This document shows, one piece after another, positions 35,966-48,659 of a DNA stretch of 64,000 nucleotides. The DNA comes from Cricetomys ansorgei (taxonomy: Eukaryota > Chordata > Mammalia > Rodentia > Nesomyidae): positions 1,240,001 through 1,304,000 of the forward strand of contig JAMJFZ010002884.1 of assembly GCA_026225945.1 (NCBI GenBank), in the 5' to 3' direction. Position numbers and translations under genes: made by a program. The notes under the pieces are model-generated. The model was not told where the DNA came from and did not search any database. It saw nothing but the letters and a program-made list of their open reading frames with translations. Numbering within the stretch: the first letter of the stretch is position 1; every line of letters starts with the position of its first letter.

Positions 35966-36244
35966 AAAGGTGTTTGCATGATGGCAGAGCAGGCTTATTA
36001 TAGGGTCCTGAGCAGGTGTTCGAGTTTAATGGGCTTTTGCTCTCTTATAACATACAGTGCCCTTTGGTGCCCTATTGCCTTACTGACTATAATTAAGATT
36101 GACTCTACATTTGTGTTATTGACCCTGTAAACCTTTTCAAAAAATTAAACATTTTCCTATTCTTTGATAGGTTGAGGTAAAATAAAAGGACTGCAGTGAC
36201 TGGGTGAGAAAAAAATCATTTGAGAAAGAGGCATTACTTGGAAC

Positions 36245-36260
36245 GCACCCTAGTGGCCAG
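36245..36260. promoter_or_regulatory. Second CTCF-like motif, in Amot intron 1
   Basis: The segment GCACCCTAGTGGCCAG resembles the CTCF core and keeps the flanking GGCCA. It is in the same orientation as the promoter site about 5.8 kb upstream. Motif-level evidence only. Confidence 0.35.
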
Positions 36261-37173
36261 TGGATTCTTGAAAGTGCTTTCAAAATGTTAGAGGAAAGCA
36301 AATTTTGATGTGTCTGTGTTTTAAGGGTGAAAGTTTTGATCATTTGCCTGTAACAAATATTGATGATAGCCAGTAACTAAAACCCAGCTATTGTAGTATT
36401 TTGTGTACAGCTGGTTTTTATTAATGATGGAATATTTATGCTTGCTGTACAATCCGTGGCTCATTTCCATATGTATGTCAGAACTTAAATACCCCCAAAG
36501 GCAACATTAAGATAACATTAAATATAAATGTGGCCAAGCTAGAAAGGGTGGATTTAAGGAGTATCTCCCTTATATTTATTGGTGTTTAGATTACAATAAC
36601 TAGTCACCCTTACACATTGATGCTGGTCTTTTCCCTCCTTATAATATCTCATAGTAAAACTCACATTTAGATACTTTAGATTTAGACAGTGATTGGTTAC
36701 TCCCTTTATGATGCAGATGAAACTGATGTATGTATTTTTTTAAGAGCATATTTTCCCAGCACATGCTTCTCATTATCCGAGAGGCCTGGACTCAATCAGT
36801 AAAGGAGCAGAGAAACCACATAATTGAAAGGAGAATGACGGTGGTGCATACTTGGAATATTTGTGGGAAGGGGATTGCTGACATCAGAAAATGTAGTGGC
36901 CTGAGTGCTAACAGCGTTGAAGAGAAATCAGCTTTCTGTGTTTCTGTGTATTGAGAATTATTTTAAGGCGATACAAATATGGGCGAGGTTTGACATCTTT
37001 TATGTAGTTGTCCTGGAAACTTTGATGAAGGTTGTTATAGAAAAGTTCAATTAAAACCTTCCCTATTAGGAAGCTAATTAGCACATCCTTTACTCATTTT
37101 AGTTATTTTCAAGAGGCACAGATTTGAATTGAATTAATGACATTATCCCTCATGTGATAGAGAACTAAGATTT

Positions 37174-37176
<3 letters not shown>

Positions 37177-37246
<70 letters not shown>
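37177..37246. repeat. (AC)n(AG)n compound microsatellite, left arm of an inverted repeat
   Basis: AC units at 37177-37224 followed without a break by AG units at 37225-37246. The last 34 bases are exactly complementary to 37553-37586. Confidence 0.95.
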
Positions 37247-37531
37247 GAAGAAAATCATTTAGATTGCTAATTCTGAAGAAATAGAATTTCCTCTGTTACA
37301 CTGGGTTTTCTGTTCAGATCTTTGTTTTACTCCCTTTACATGCAGTGATCCCATTTTAGTGTAGTATCCAGTTTTACCTTGTGGATCATGACTTGTGATC
37401 CACAGCTTACTAATGGGCATTCTCTGTGTGAATTGGGGAAATACAATGGATCATAACAGACCATTTTCATTAAGGTAATATTCTATTTTATTTTTTTCCA
37501 TATTCCTCTCTTTCCTCTTTCTCTGTCTCTA

Positions 37532-37535
<4 letters not shown>

Positions 37536-37586
<51 letters not shown>
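37536..37586. repeat. (CT)n(GT)n compound microsatellite, right arm of an inverted repeat
   Basis: CT units to 37574 followed directly by six GT units at 37575-37586. Its reverse complement is (AC)n(AG)n, the same order as the tract 306 bases upstream. Confidence 0.95.
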
Positions 37587-38518
37587 TTGCCTGAGTATGT
37601 GCATGCATTGGGGGAAGGAGAGAGAGAGAGAAAAAATACAGTTGGGAGAGGTAGATTGTTTTCTAAAGCAAACAGTTTTTGGAGCTAAGAAAATATTGAT
37701 GACCTGCTTTACCCCCAAGAGTAGTCTTTCTGCCCGAGGCTGCCAATTAGGATTGTGTTAGGGCAGCGTGGTAAGTTTTCTGACATGGTCGTTTTCTGTG
37801 ACCAGGCCAAGCACTTCTCCCTTGATAGTGTGAAGAGGAAGGGTTATGGTGGGGCTACCCATAACAGCACAGGCTTCCTATAGTTTCTATTTTACTTCAC
37901 CTCTTTTAGAGAAATAAATATTGGCTTCTGAGATTTTAGGGCCATCTGCAGAAGAGTAGATGTTCTTCTATATAGGGATAAAATATAAGTCTGCTTTGAT
38001 CCTCCTTCCCTCCACAATTTGTAGGAGATTGTCATTCTTTATACATAGTCCCTGATGCTTTCCCCATGGACCATGGACCATTAGTTTCTGTTAGTGGAGC
38101 AGTTACTTTGGCCATATGATGTGTAGCGTAACTGATCTTACTCTAGTCCCTCTCTGAGAAGGCAGTGTCTAGATTCAATTGTACAAGGCAACACAGTCAA
38201 ACTAGGTTTCTGGTGCTTGTGGATCAGCAACAGGAGGGGGGGCTGCCTCTGCGTTGGGAGAATGACTCAGGTTCTTTGGCACGAAGATACAAAACACTGG
38301 CTCCTGTCCATGCACCTGCTGGATGCCACACCTGCAGTCAGCACCTGAGCCCCACTCTGACACAAAAACCTTACTGAAGGCAAATGGGGCTCCTTTCCAA
38401 AGGCATAGAGTAAAATGAGGAACTCTGAGTTATGTCAGCACAACACTCTTGAGGGTTAGATGTAGCCAGTTGTCCTCCTATTAGCTTGGGGAAATGTCTT
38501 AAATACTTTCCCATAGGT

Positions 38519-38752
38519 CAGTGGTTTTCAACCTGTGGGTCGCGACCCTTTAAGGGGGTCAAATGACCCTTTCACAGGGATTGCTTAAGACCATCTCTCT
38601 GCATATCAGAGAGTTACATTACAATCAATAACAGTAGCAAATTTACAGTTATAAAGTAGCAATGAAAAGAGTTTTGTGGTTGCAGGTCCCCACAACATGA
38701 GCAAAAGTATTAAAGAGTTGCAATATTAGGAAGGTGGAGAACCAGTTGTAGG
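38519..38752 (-). mobile_element. URR1-type rodent hAT non-autonomous DNA transposon
   Basis: CAGTGGTTTTCAACCTGTGG, GTCGCGACCCTTTAAGGGGG, TTATAAAGTAGCAATGAAAA and AGGAAGGTGGAGAACCAG: the full element in reverse, with its terminal inverted repeats. Both flanks show TAGGT, a weak hint of a target-site duplication. Confidence 0.85.
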
Positions 38753-38939
38753 TGAAACTCTTACTTAGACATGCAATTGGAGTACTGAGGGGCTTTGGCT
38801 TTTTAAATGAGCTTCTCTGTTTTTTTTTTTTTTTTTTTTACAGTTGAAATTAAAATTTAATTTAAAAAATCTTTTGTAAACTGTCTTCTTCAAAACCAGA
38901 CAAGTAGTCTGTGGAAGCTTTTGTTCTTTTATCTGAACA

Positions 38940-39195
38940 TAGGACATGAAGTCATAATATTTGGTTTCTGGTCCTGGCCCTACTGGTGAGCAACAGTGAA
39001 ACATTGATCAAGTTAGTTAACATTAGCTATATGTTCTGGACTTGTGTTTCTCCAGCTATAAGGTGGAGTTCATCATATCTGTCTTTATTTCCCCCCACAG
39101 CTGCTGAGAAGGCTAACAGAAGTGAAAGAACTTTTGATCCTTAGAAAGAAGGCGGGGAAACTAAAGGTAATAATAATGTTAGTATTCTATGTCTT
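38940..39195 (+). repeat. Near full-length MIR SINE containing paired splice-like sites
   Basis: GTTTCTGGTCCTGGCCCTAC, TTGATCAAGTTAGTTAACAT, GTGTTTCTCCAGCTATAAGG, GAAGTGAAAGAAC and the terminal GTAATAATAATGTTAGTATT follow MIR order to its 3' end. Inside, CCCCCCACAG| at 39100 and AAG|GTAATA after 39166 could bound a 66-base exon. Confidence 0.65.
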
Positions 39196-40894
39196 TCATT
39201 CCTTTTCTTATGTTGTAGCTTCCATCTAAGTCTCTGGAAAGTTTTTATCCACTCTTTATGCACTTATGAAGCACATTGAATGTACAACTTAGTGTTTTAG
39301 GTACCGGGATAGAAATAGCATATACAATTCCATGTCCTTCAAAAACTCATATTTTAGCAACTTACACTTTTGTTTCTCACTCAACATTCTATGATTTCTG
39401 CCTGGACACTTAGAAGCACAAGTGAGGACAATTACGTTCTTTTACATCTCTGCATTACTATTGAAGATGTCCATTCCTTAAGCAAAGTTTTCTTGATTGA
39501 AGTTTTATATAGAAGGAGAACTGAGAAAGGAATTTGTTTTGTATTTATAATGGACCTGACCCCCGAATGATCATTTTCTTCAGAGGTCCATCATTTCTTC
39601 AGCCTTGGTGAATTCTATACCTATTCCATATGATCCAGCTCTCTCTTATGACTTTAGCAGTTATCCATATACCAATGACATCGAAAGATATATTCCAATA
39701 TGTCTTTGAAATCATGATGGTCCACAAATTCAGTGCCACAAATTCTACTCAGCTCAAGAGTTTTTTCCCCCTTATGCATTGTCAGAGATACAGTTCATAT
39801 CTATTTTTCTCCAGAAGTATTAGATTAGACCTACCTGAATTTCCCAGGAACTTCTGATGCCTGGGTACTGATTAATTGTTGTTGTTGTTGTTTTTTCTAC
39901 TCCAGTGTCTACACTTAGTATAAGCGAAAGCTAAACACATGTAGCTATAGTAAGTGCTCACTACAATACAGTGTAAAAATACAGTGTAATTAGTATTAAA
40001 ATTGAGTTGTATATAAAGTACATGAAAAGAACAATTCATTTTACATATTGAGGTGAATTCAGGGCAGGGAAGAAATGAAGATGGATGAGTGAAAAATCTT
40101 TGAAAGAGGAGCTAGAAAGCTGAACTGAACTTTTCTGAGAGTTCTGGAAAAGAAGTAAAGAAATGGCCATTATGTCTGTTCTTGCGAAGCCAGGGGCATC
40201 TCTGGTCTTCTGCCTTCCCCACCTAAAACCTGGATGACTTTTTACAGTCAAATATGTGAATAGACCTCTCTATATAATACATTGACCATTTAAGTAGGTG
40301 GTACTTACTCACATTATAGCCAATCAGGTCACCCTTTAAAGTGCTACTTTCACTGAGGCTGCAAATAGAGGCATGTACACAGGTTCCTTGCTCATGTACA
40401 TTTAGTTTTTTATAGCAGCATGCCCATTAGGATGGATTGAAGATTGGGAATCTCAAAAGTAACAGATTCCGTTCTCAGAATGTAAGAGGCTGGGTCACTA
40501 GAACTGAATGTCTTCAAGCTGACTGTCAGATCTTTCCAAGGGCAAAAATGAAAGATGATATAAGCCATTACAGGCCATGAACCTGTTCTCACCCATCTGA
40601 TGCTTTTACTAATTAGCTTCTTGGCCAAGTGGCAATTTGGGGCAAGTGCATGCAAGCTAGATTCCTAGGGGAGCCCACATTCCAGTCTCTGCCATTTCGA
40701 AAGCCACTGAGGTCCTGTACTGCTTCTCTTGGCTTTGGCTTTCCGGTGTCCCCAGAGCCCTGCTCTGACCTGGTGGAAAAATGGAAGCAGAATGATATTT
40801 TATTAAGTGAGAGAAAGATTTCATGGGATTTTGGTGTTCTGCTACTTTTTGTTTGTTTGCCTTTAATGGGATGTCTACAAACATTTGTGTTCCT

Positions 40895-41170
40895 TGACCC
40901 ATTAATTTCACTTGTGGGATTATATCATTAAGAAACAATCCAAAATATGGGAAAAGGTTGAATCACAAAGATGCTTTTATAACATTATTTAGATTAACAC
41001 AAAATTGGAAGCCATTTGACTATTTTAATAATTGGAAAATGGGTAAATGCATCCAAATAATACTCATTTAACAGACTAGTACATGGCCATTACAATGTTT
41101 GTTATGATATCTATGCCAAAATATGGGTAAAAGGCTTATAATAAAGTGAAATGTAAGATCCCACATTATA
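40895..41170 (+). mobile_element. Ancient L1M 3' fragment
   Basis: TTAATTTCACTTGTGGGATT, AACACAAAATTGGAAGCCAT, GTACATGGCCATTACAATGT and TGTAAGATCCCACATTATAT follow a familiar L1M 3' region. Confidence 0.65.
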
Positions 41171-41187
41171 TGTATATTAATATTTCA

Positions 41188-41335
41188 TTGAGCTGGCTGT
41201 GGTGGCTTACACCTGTTATCCCAGCACTGGATAAGCTGAGCAGGAGGACTGCCACAGTTTGAGGCCACCATGGACTACATAGTGAGTTCCAGGTTAGTCT
41301 GAGCTACATAGCGAGATTCTATCTCCGAAACCAAA
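41188..41335 (+). repeat. B1 SINE
   Basis: GCTGGCTGTGGTGGCTTACA, CCTGTTATCCCAGCACTGGA, GTGAGTTCCAGGTTAGTCTG and TACATAGCGAGATTCTATCT. Confidence 0.9.
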
Positions 41336-41821
41336 GACTGCTTTTTCATTGCTTTGCAAAGATCAAAAGAGAATGTTCAATAAAATTAACAATGTTGAAG
41401 TACTGGATTTATAAGTGATTTATATTCTTTGCTCTAAATATTTGCATGCCATGTTTATGTCATTTGTAAAAGTCAAGTGTAAATGGCAATGTCACAGTGG
41501 GGAGGGTTTGTTAAGGCAGCGGGTATCTTAGGTACATTCTTAAACTTCCTTCTTTTTATGCTCATTCTGATCTTATGAATGCCTTGTACTTTTTCTGAGG
41601 CAGTAAGTAGTGAGATGTGGTAAGATGGTCTAAATAGTCCCCTTTTGAAATGGATGTGAATCAGAGGATAAAGAGTGACGGTAACAGGATTCACCATACT
41701 GCTCTGTATTTCACCAGCCCTTCCACTCTCTAAGTGATAACTTTGTTGCCTATTGATATGTTTGGGTTAATAGCTTCAGAGCAAGGTAAACTAATGTGGA
41801 AGTGAAATAAAAAGTGACCAA

Positions 41822-42055
41822 TCCTGGTCTAGGCATGATGGCTCAGTGGGTTAAGGCACCTGCCTCTGGGAAGTCCTGCGTTCCATCTCCAGGATCTGCA
41901 TGGTGGAAGGAGAGAACTGACTTCCACAAGTTGACCTCTGATCTTCACATGCACAACATGGTGTGCATGACCACAATGCACCCACCACTGGTGCATACAC
42001 ACAGTAGATAAGTAAGTAAGTAAGTCAGTAAGTAAATAAAAACAGATTTAAATGT
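41822..42055 (+). repeat. B3 SINE
   Basis: GGCATGATGGCTCAGTGGGT, TAAGGCACCTGCCTCTGGGA, GGTGGAAGGAGAGAACTGAC and TTGACCTCTGATCTTCACAT, with a TAAGTAAGTAAGTAAGT tail. Confidence 0.9.
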
Positions 42056-42419
42056 AGAAAAAATTAAATGAATTAGTGTTTTAGAAACAGATCTCTCACA
42101 TGATCCTTAGTAAGGGTTGAAGTTTTCAAGTCCATACAATAACTTTCCAACATAATCTAGGCAACGAATGACATAGGTAAAAGGAATTGATGCCCAGTCT
42201 TCTCTTACAAATTTTCTAAAAATGTGACGGGTTACAGAAGAGCAAATGCCAATCTGGTGTGAGAGTCACAAGAGGGTGGGACATTAAGTGGTCTCCCAAG
42301 AGTCTTCCCAATTCTGTCTGTAAATGGCTCAAGAAACCCTACATAAATTACTGAGATGCAAATCATGTCAACATCCTTCATAATTTTTTAAAGCATTCTA
42401 GAAAAAAAAAGCTAAACAG

Positions 42420-42720
42420 ACATAATAATAGTTATCATTTTGAGTCTTTACTGTGTGTCAGGCTCCATGGTTAACTTTTTACATGGAATACTTCTACCTC
42501 TTTTGATCTTTATAATAATCCTATGTGGTGTGTACACCATTGTTCCTAATTTATAGGTGATGTCACTGAGACCCATGAATGTAAAAAGCATGGATAAGGA
42601 CAGTTAATAAAGACCTTGATTCAGGATTTGAACTTGAGCAGTGAGATTATAGAACACTTGACTATGGTACTTTTAGTGTTTCCTTATTACCTGTTAAACT
42701 CAGTGATATCCAATGCAAGG
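42420..42720 (-). repeat. MIR SINE
   Basis: TAATAATAGTTATCATTTTG, TACTGTGTGTCAGGCTCCAT, TATAATAATCCTATGTGGTG and TATAGGTGATGTCACTGAGA: reverse-complement MIR. Confidence 0.75.
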
Positions 42721-42837
42721 AATTGAATGTATGCTTTGCATTGCAAGACTTGTTGGGAAAGGTAATGTCTATGGAAGATCAGTCATTAAGTCTCCCAACT
42801 GGAGAGCACATGAGATTCTATTGGGGCTTCTTGGCTT

Positions 42838-43068
42838 TTGTTATTGTTGTTGTTAGATTTATTTATTTGAGTGAGTGTTTGGCCTGTCTGTATTTGTTCA
42901 TGATGTGCACACAGTACCTATGGTAGCCAGGAGAAGGCGTATGATTCCATGGAACTGGAGTTACAGACAGTTGTCAGCCACCATGTGGGTTCTGGGAATT
43001 GAATGAAACCTGGGCTTATGGAAGAATAGTCAGTGCTCTTAACATTTGAGCCATCTCTCCAGCCTAGG
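42838..43068 (-). repeat. B2 SINE
   Basis: AGATTTATTTATTTGAGTGA tail, CATGTGGGTTCTGGGAATTG, AGTGCTCTTAACATTTGAGC and CATCTCTCCAGCC head, reversed. A (GT)n microsatellite follows at 43092-43135. Confidence 0.9.
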
Positions 43069-43089
43069 CTTCAGCTTCTTGTTTTTAAT

Positions 43090-43091
<2 letters not shown>

Positions 43092-43135
<44 letters not shown>
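43092..43135. repeat. (GT)n microsatellite
   Basis: About 22 GT units, uninterrupted. Confidence 0.95.
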
Positions 43136-43138
<3 letters not shown>

Positions 43139-44984
43139 GGTTTATTCATAAAGAAATAGTCACAGAAGTTTTGACCTGGATGTTTTCTATTTATCTGGAA
43201 ATAAAATATGAAGCAGATTGATCCAAATTTAACAGAAGAATAGATTTTCTAGTCTAGGGATTCCATCCTTGTTTGCGTGGTGAAGGTTGGAGGCAGAATG
43301 GGAATGGAAGGAGGAAGTAGAAGATGAGTTAGAAAGAAAACTTAATAGGCTTATTGCAAACTTTATTTGAGGGCAAAAATATGGTTTGTCCTGGCTACTT
43401 TGTAATGTTGATTTTGCTGGGTCTTGGCTTGCAAACATCTGAGCTCTCATTAATGTGTTTGGCTCAACTACCAGGTATAGTGGGAGAGGCTAATGGCTGC
43501 AAATGGAGTAAGAATTTAGCTTTACCTTATCGCCTTGCTGTTACAGAAGAGCTGGATATATAGATTTATATTATACTTTTCAAGACAGAGCTATGTATTT
43601 CCTTTCTTCTCCTGTCCAATATCCTCAAAGGCACTTTGTGTGTCCAAGAGCAACAAGGTTATTTTATTGATTGAAGATGATGTCAGAGCCCTGGAAGTGG
43701 CATGAATAAAAGTGAGGGCAAATTAAAGATTGCAGAGTTCATACTATTTTATTTCAGTTCTTGTACATAAGGCAAGGAATCTTCTCTTTAATTAATAGTA
43801 TTGTGTCGTGTTTTTCCTTAGTATGCAGGTGGACATAAGGTCTTAAAGAAAATAGCCATAAGCTGAGGAGAACTCTGCATAGTATTTTTTTTCTTCCCTG
43901 ACCTGATTTGCTTTCCTCTTAAACAGAAAACAAAAGGATCTGGTATGGGAGTAGGAGAACACATTGTGCAGTTGGTACTATTATGTGGTTTGAGTTTTGA
44001 AAAAGAGGTGGAAGAGGTAGAACAAAATTAATGGGAAAAGAGATTTCGGACAAGGAAGGTTTTCTCCAGTGAAGATCAGGGTGTCTGAAAAAAGCCGGTC
44101 TCAATCACCATGAAGAATCTAAGTAGTTCTGGAGAAGAGGCCTGTGGCCCTTTCTCTCCAGGGGCTCCCATTTGAAAACCTTGGGCTGTTTTCCAGTGTT
44201 ATGGTTGAAAAACAGACAATAGTTTTGTTCAGAGTAGGACAATAGAAGCATGGTGGTTATTACCATAGTTGTGTTCACAGTCTAACTTTGATTCCAATTA
44301 AAAGTTGTTTCTCTGCTTTGAAATGAGGGGAGACACCCTAAAATAATTACCTTGCAGATTGGAGGCAGTTTTGCTTTTGATCATGATTATACTTTGGACC
44401 AAAACAAGATGGAAAGACAAATTTCCGGGTTTGTTCACTCTATATCTGCTCAGTTTATTTTTGGCAACATTGCAAGGAAATAATGTTAAATTAATCACTG
44501 TGTGGTTTTGTGGATTTTTTTTAACTTGAAAATTTTGGACAAGCTCCCAAAATACGATGCTCATGTGTTTCTTCTGCATTGCCATGGTGCTTCTTACAGA
44601 GCCTCTGGTGTGGATTAAAGTTTTTTTTTTCTTCCTTTAAAGTGATATGAATGAGTCATGGCTAGGCCAGGATGTGGTTCATGTGCAACCTTACCTAAAC
44701 ACAAACTCTCAAATTTTACAACAGCATTGGTTGGACTCGGAGAAATTTTTAGAGAGATTTCAAAGCAGAAATTGTAAATGAAGATGATCTCAAATCCATA
44801 TCTGTGGGATGTTTGTATCTCATCTCCAATTGAAATGTAGTAGAATCCTTTTGCTGAGACACTGGGTCAGAGGGGATGTGGAGGAAGCAAACCAAGGCCT
44901 ATTCTGCTGCATGGAGAAGGCCTGCTGCTTTGAATTGGGTAGGATGTTCAGCTTTCCTATTCTTTCAATAGTGGTTGGTCGTTG

Positions 44985-45118
44985 ATCAGACTGTAAGCTC
45001 CACGAGAGCAGGCACTATATTTTGTGTATCATTTTGTATATCTTTGTATGGCTCAATGTGTCTAGCATGAGGCTGGCAAATGTCCGGAATGGTCAATATT
45101 CAATAAATATGAAATGAC
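44985..45118 (+). mobile_element. L2 LINE 3' end
   Basis: GATCAGACTGTAAGCTCCAC, GAGAGCAGGCACTATATTTT, TGTATATCTTTGTATGGCTC and TCAATAAATATGAAATGACT match the L2 3' terminus. Confidence 0.8.
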
Positions 45119-46217
45119 TTGGCTCAAGTTTTGTTTTTCTTCTGCCCACCTGAGGCTGAGGCAGTAGAATCGGGAGTCTGATATTCAGTGGTCTTGTTTG
45201 ACCCCAGATCTAACTTATGAGGTCTGCCTTCCCTTCTGAGATGTAAAGCAGTTAAACTCATGAAAACCTATCCTGCTACTGACACCAACTGAACATTGTT
45301 CCCAAAGGTAACAGTGGTTGTGGTTCTTTAGGGCTTTCCAAGGCTGTGAGACTTGAACACAGCAGCCTTTCTGGGGTCATCTTAGTCTTTCTGTCTTTTG
45401 GAGACTATAATGGCCTCCTGTACATACCTGCTGGATGGTGAGCTGTGCTTTCTGCCCTAGTGGAGATAGACCCTGCCACTCATTTAAAAGCCAAACAACA
45501 GGAGACAAGACTTTTTCCCTTAGAATGAGTAGTTTGTTAACTGCTGGCTCTTGGTGGCAACTTAGAAACGACATTTTTATTTCTCCCTCCCTGAACATTT
45601 CAGAGTGACCAGTGGTTGGACTCTTGCCGGCGCTTACCCTGAACCTGAGTGTTAGGGGAGAGGGAATCTGCTGCTGCGGTTTCTGGAGCTGCTGATAAGC
45701 AAGAGTTCCCTATCCTGATCAAGGCTTTAAGCCTAAAAGAAAGCAGAAATAGGTACGAACCATTGGTGTGTGAATATGTGTGTGTATACGTGCGCATTTG
45801 TGTGAGCTGTCCCACACATGCACATGCCTGGGTGCCTATGTGTGCGTGCTGAATGGGTGGGTGTGGCATGGGAGGGGGTGGCATACCTTTGAAGGTATGG
45901 GGTCTGGGACAGCTCAATGTCTGCATTCCCCTGCCTTGCAGGAGGGTTTGAAGTGATATTTGCTTTGACAACAAACATTCTTGTTTCCACCTTTTTTTTT
46001 TCCTTTTGTGCTAGAAGAAAAGAATTTGGTAGTCATCTGTCCAATTTCAGGCAACAGAAGAGGTTCTTATATATGAGTCTTAGTCCAAGTCTAGGAGCCC
46101 CAGAATGTCACTGGAGTAGAGAGAAATGCAACTGCAGGCCAAGTTAGTTAGCCTTTTGGTGGTTAGTTTGCACTTCCCAAATGAATATGGGTGAGAGATA
46201 AAAAGAGCTTCTTTCGT

Positions 46218-46295
46218 TGGGAGTATAGCTCAGAGGTAGAGTGCTTGCCTAGCATGCCTACAACCGTGCGGTCCATCTCTAACCTCACAAAACAA
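46218..46295 (+). repeat. ID SINE
   Basis: GTTGGGAGTATAGCTCAGAG, GTAGAGTGCTTGCCTAGCAT and GTGCGGTCCATCTCTAACCT: an ID/tRNA-like SINE with A- and B-box-like words, followed by an A-rich tail. It is a SINE and not a functional tRNA gene. Confidence 0.85.
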
Positions 46296-47702
46296 ATCCA
46301 TCAATATGATAATTACTTATCTGAATAAAAACAGTAAAACGTGCATTCGGAAGGGTAACCGTTGAGTCAGGCTATTCTGTAGAATGGTTGGAAGGCAAGT
46401 AAGTAGTGATAACCATCAAGAAATAAGAAAAGCCAGAGGCTGAGAATGTCCATCTGCTCTACATGTTCTGGATGCCCTGCAGCACTAAGCAAAGGGATTT
46501 GCAGAGAACTTGGAGGTGGCTCTTAATACCATAGAGATAAAGACCCAGTAGGTAGAATCTTAGAGTTTTCATTTAGAAACCTAAGGCTTAGTAGGTTGAC
46601 TCTTACAGTGAATGACCTTGTATGTGATAATGTCCACTCACACTTCAGATATTTCCAGTGAAAATTCATTGTTTAACATTAGTGTTTACTCGTAGTACTT
46701 TAACATGACAGGTTTTTTTCCCTAAAGAATCTTTGAGTATCTGATAAATCGATATGCACAATATCATGTTGAGAGAAGGGGTGCCTTGACATTCAGTTTT
46801 TCAGATGAGAAAATAGAGTAGGCTACCCTGTATACCATAGTTTGACTTGAATCTTAATTTCTGCTGCTGTTATCTAGTTTGTAAGATCCATATTAGTTCT
46901 TTAGAAGAATTGATGACATGCTCGTCATACTTGTTCCAGAAGGATGAACTATGATTATTCAATTTCTAATTGTTGTAAGAGCAACATTTCAAATCAAACA
47001 TGTACTTCGCCTATCAGCATGTCCTACCAAGCAACAACAGTGAACTACCTTAGAGTCTATGCTTAGATGCTCTAAAGGAAACTGTGTCAGTAATACTTAT
47101 TTAAAGCCATTTTGTTATTACATCATGGAGCATCCAAAACGGATACTAAAAAGAGTTTTTAAAAAGATTATGTTTCAGAGTTATATGCAATCTAAGAAAA
47201 ATAACATCAAGGCAGGATTCATTTATGCCTGGTGTCAGCCTAGCTCTCTTTACCCATTATTTATTTGTTATTATTTTTGTATTTTATTTCTCCAATCATA
47301 TGCTGAATTGCTTCATAAATCCTGTTTAGGGGTAACTTTCCCCACTTTTCTGTCATCACCTCCATAGCCTAAGACTTGTATTTTTACTTACATGGAGTAG
47401 AAAGAGAGGGACTTTGTGAATAAGGGTCTTAAAAAATTACCCACCTTGACCACCTTACTTGACTACCCCTTGATTGCCCTCTCCTTTTAGAAATTAAGTC
47501 AGGATTAGTTAAATCATGGTAAAAGTGGAAACAGCTTTTTGGCCTAAATGTTCCTCAACATATCAGTGCTAAAGACAATAATCATGAAGTTAAGGATTTA
47601 TGAGTATAATTCTCTGTTTTGTTTCTGTAATGGATTCTTCACCTTCAAAACCACATTTTCTTCCCCTTTAGAGGACTGATTTATACGTCAGCTGGATGTT
47701 AA

Positions 47703-48659
<957 letters not shown>

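Noticed and set aside
45881..45899. Small palindrome around CATACCTTTGAAGGTATG
   Set aside because: A 9-base inverted repeat is expected by chance in 64 kb and has no context for an RNA gene.
46218..46295. tRNA-like A and B box sequence
   Set aside because: It is an ID SINE derived from a tRNA; no credible cloverleaf or anticodon context.
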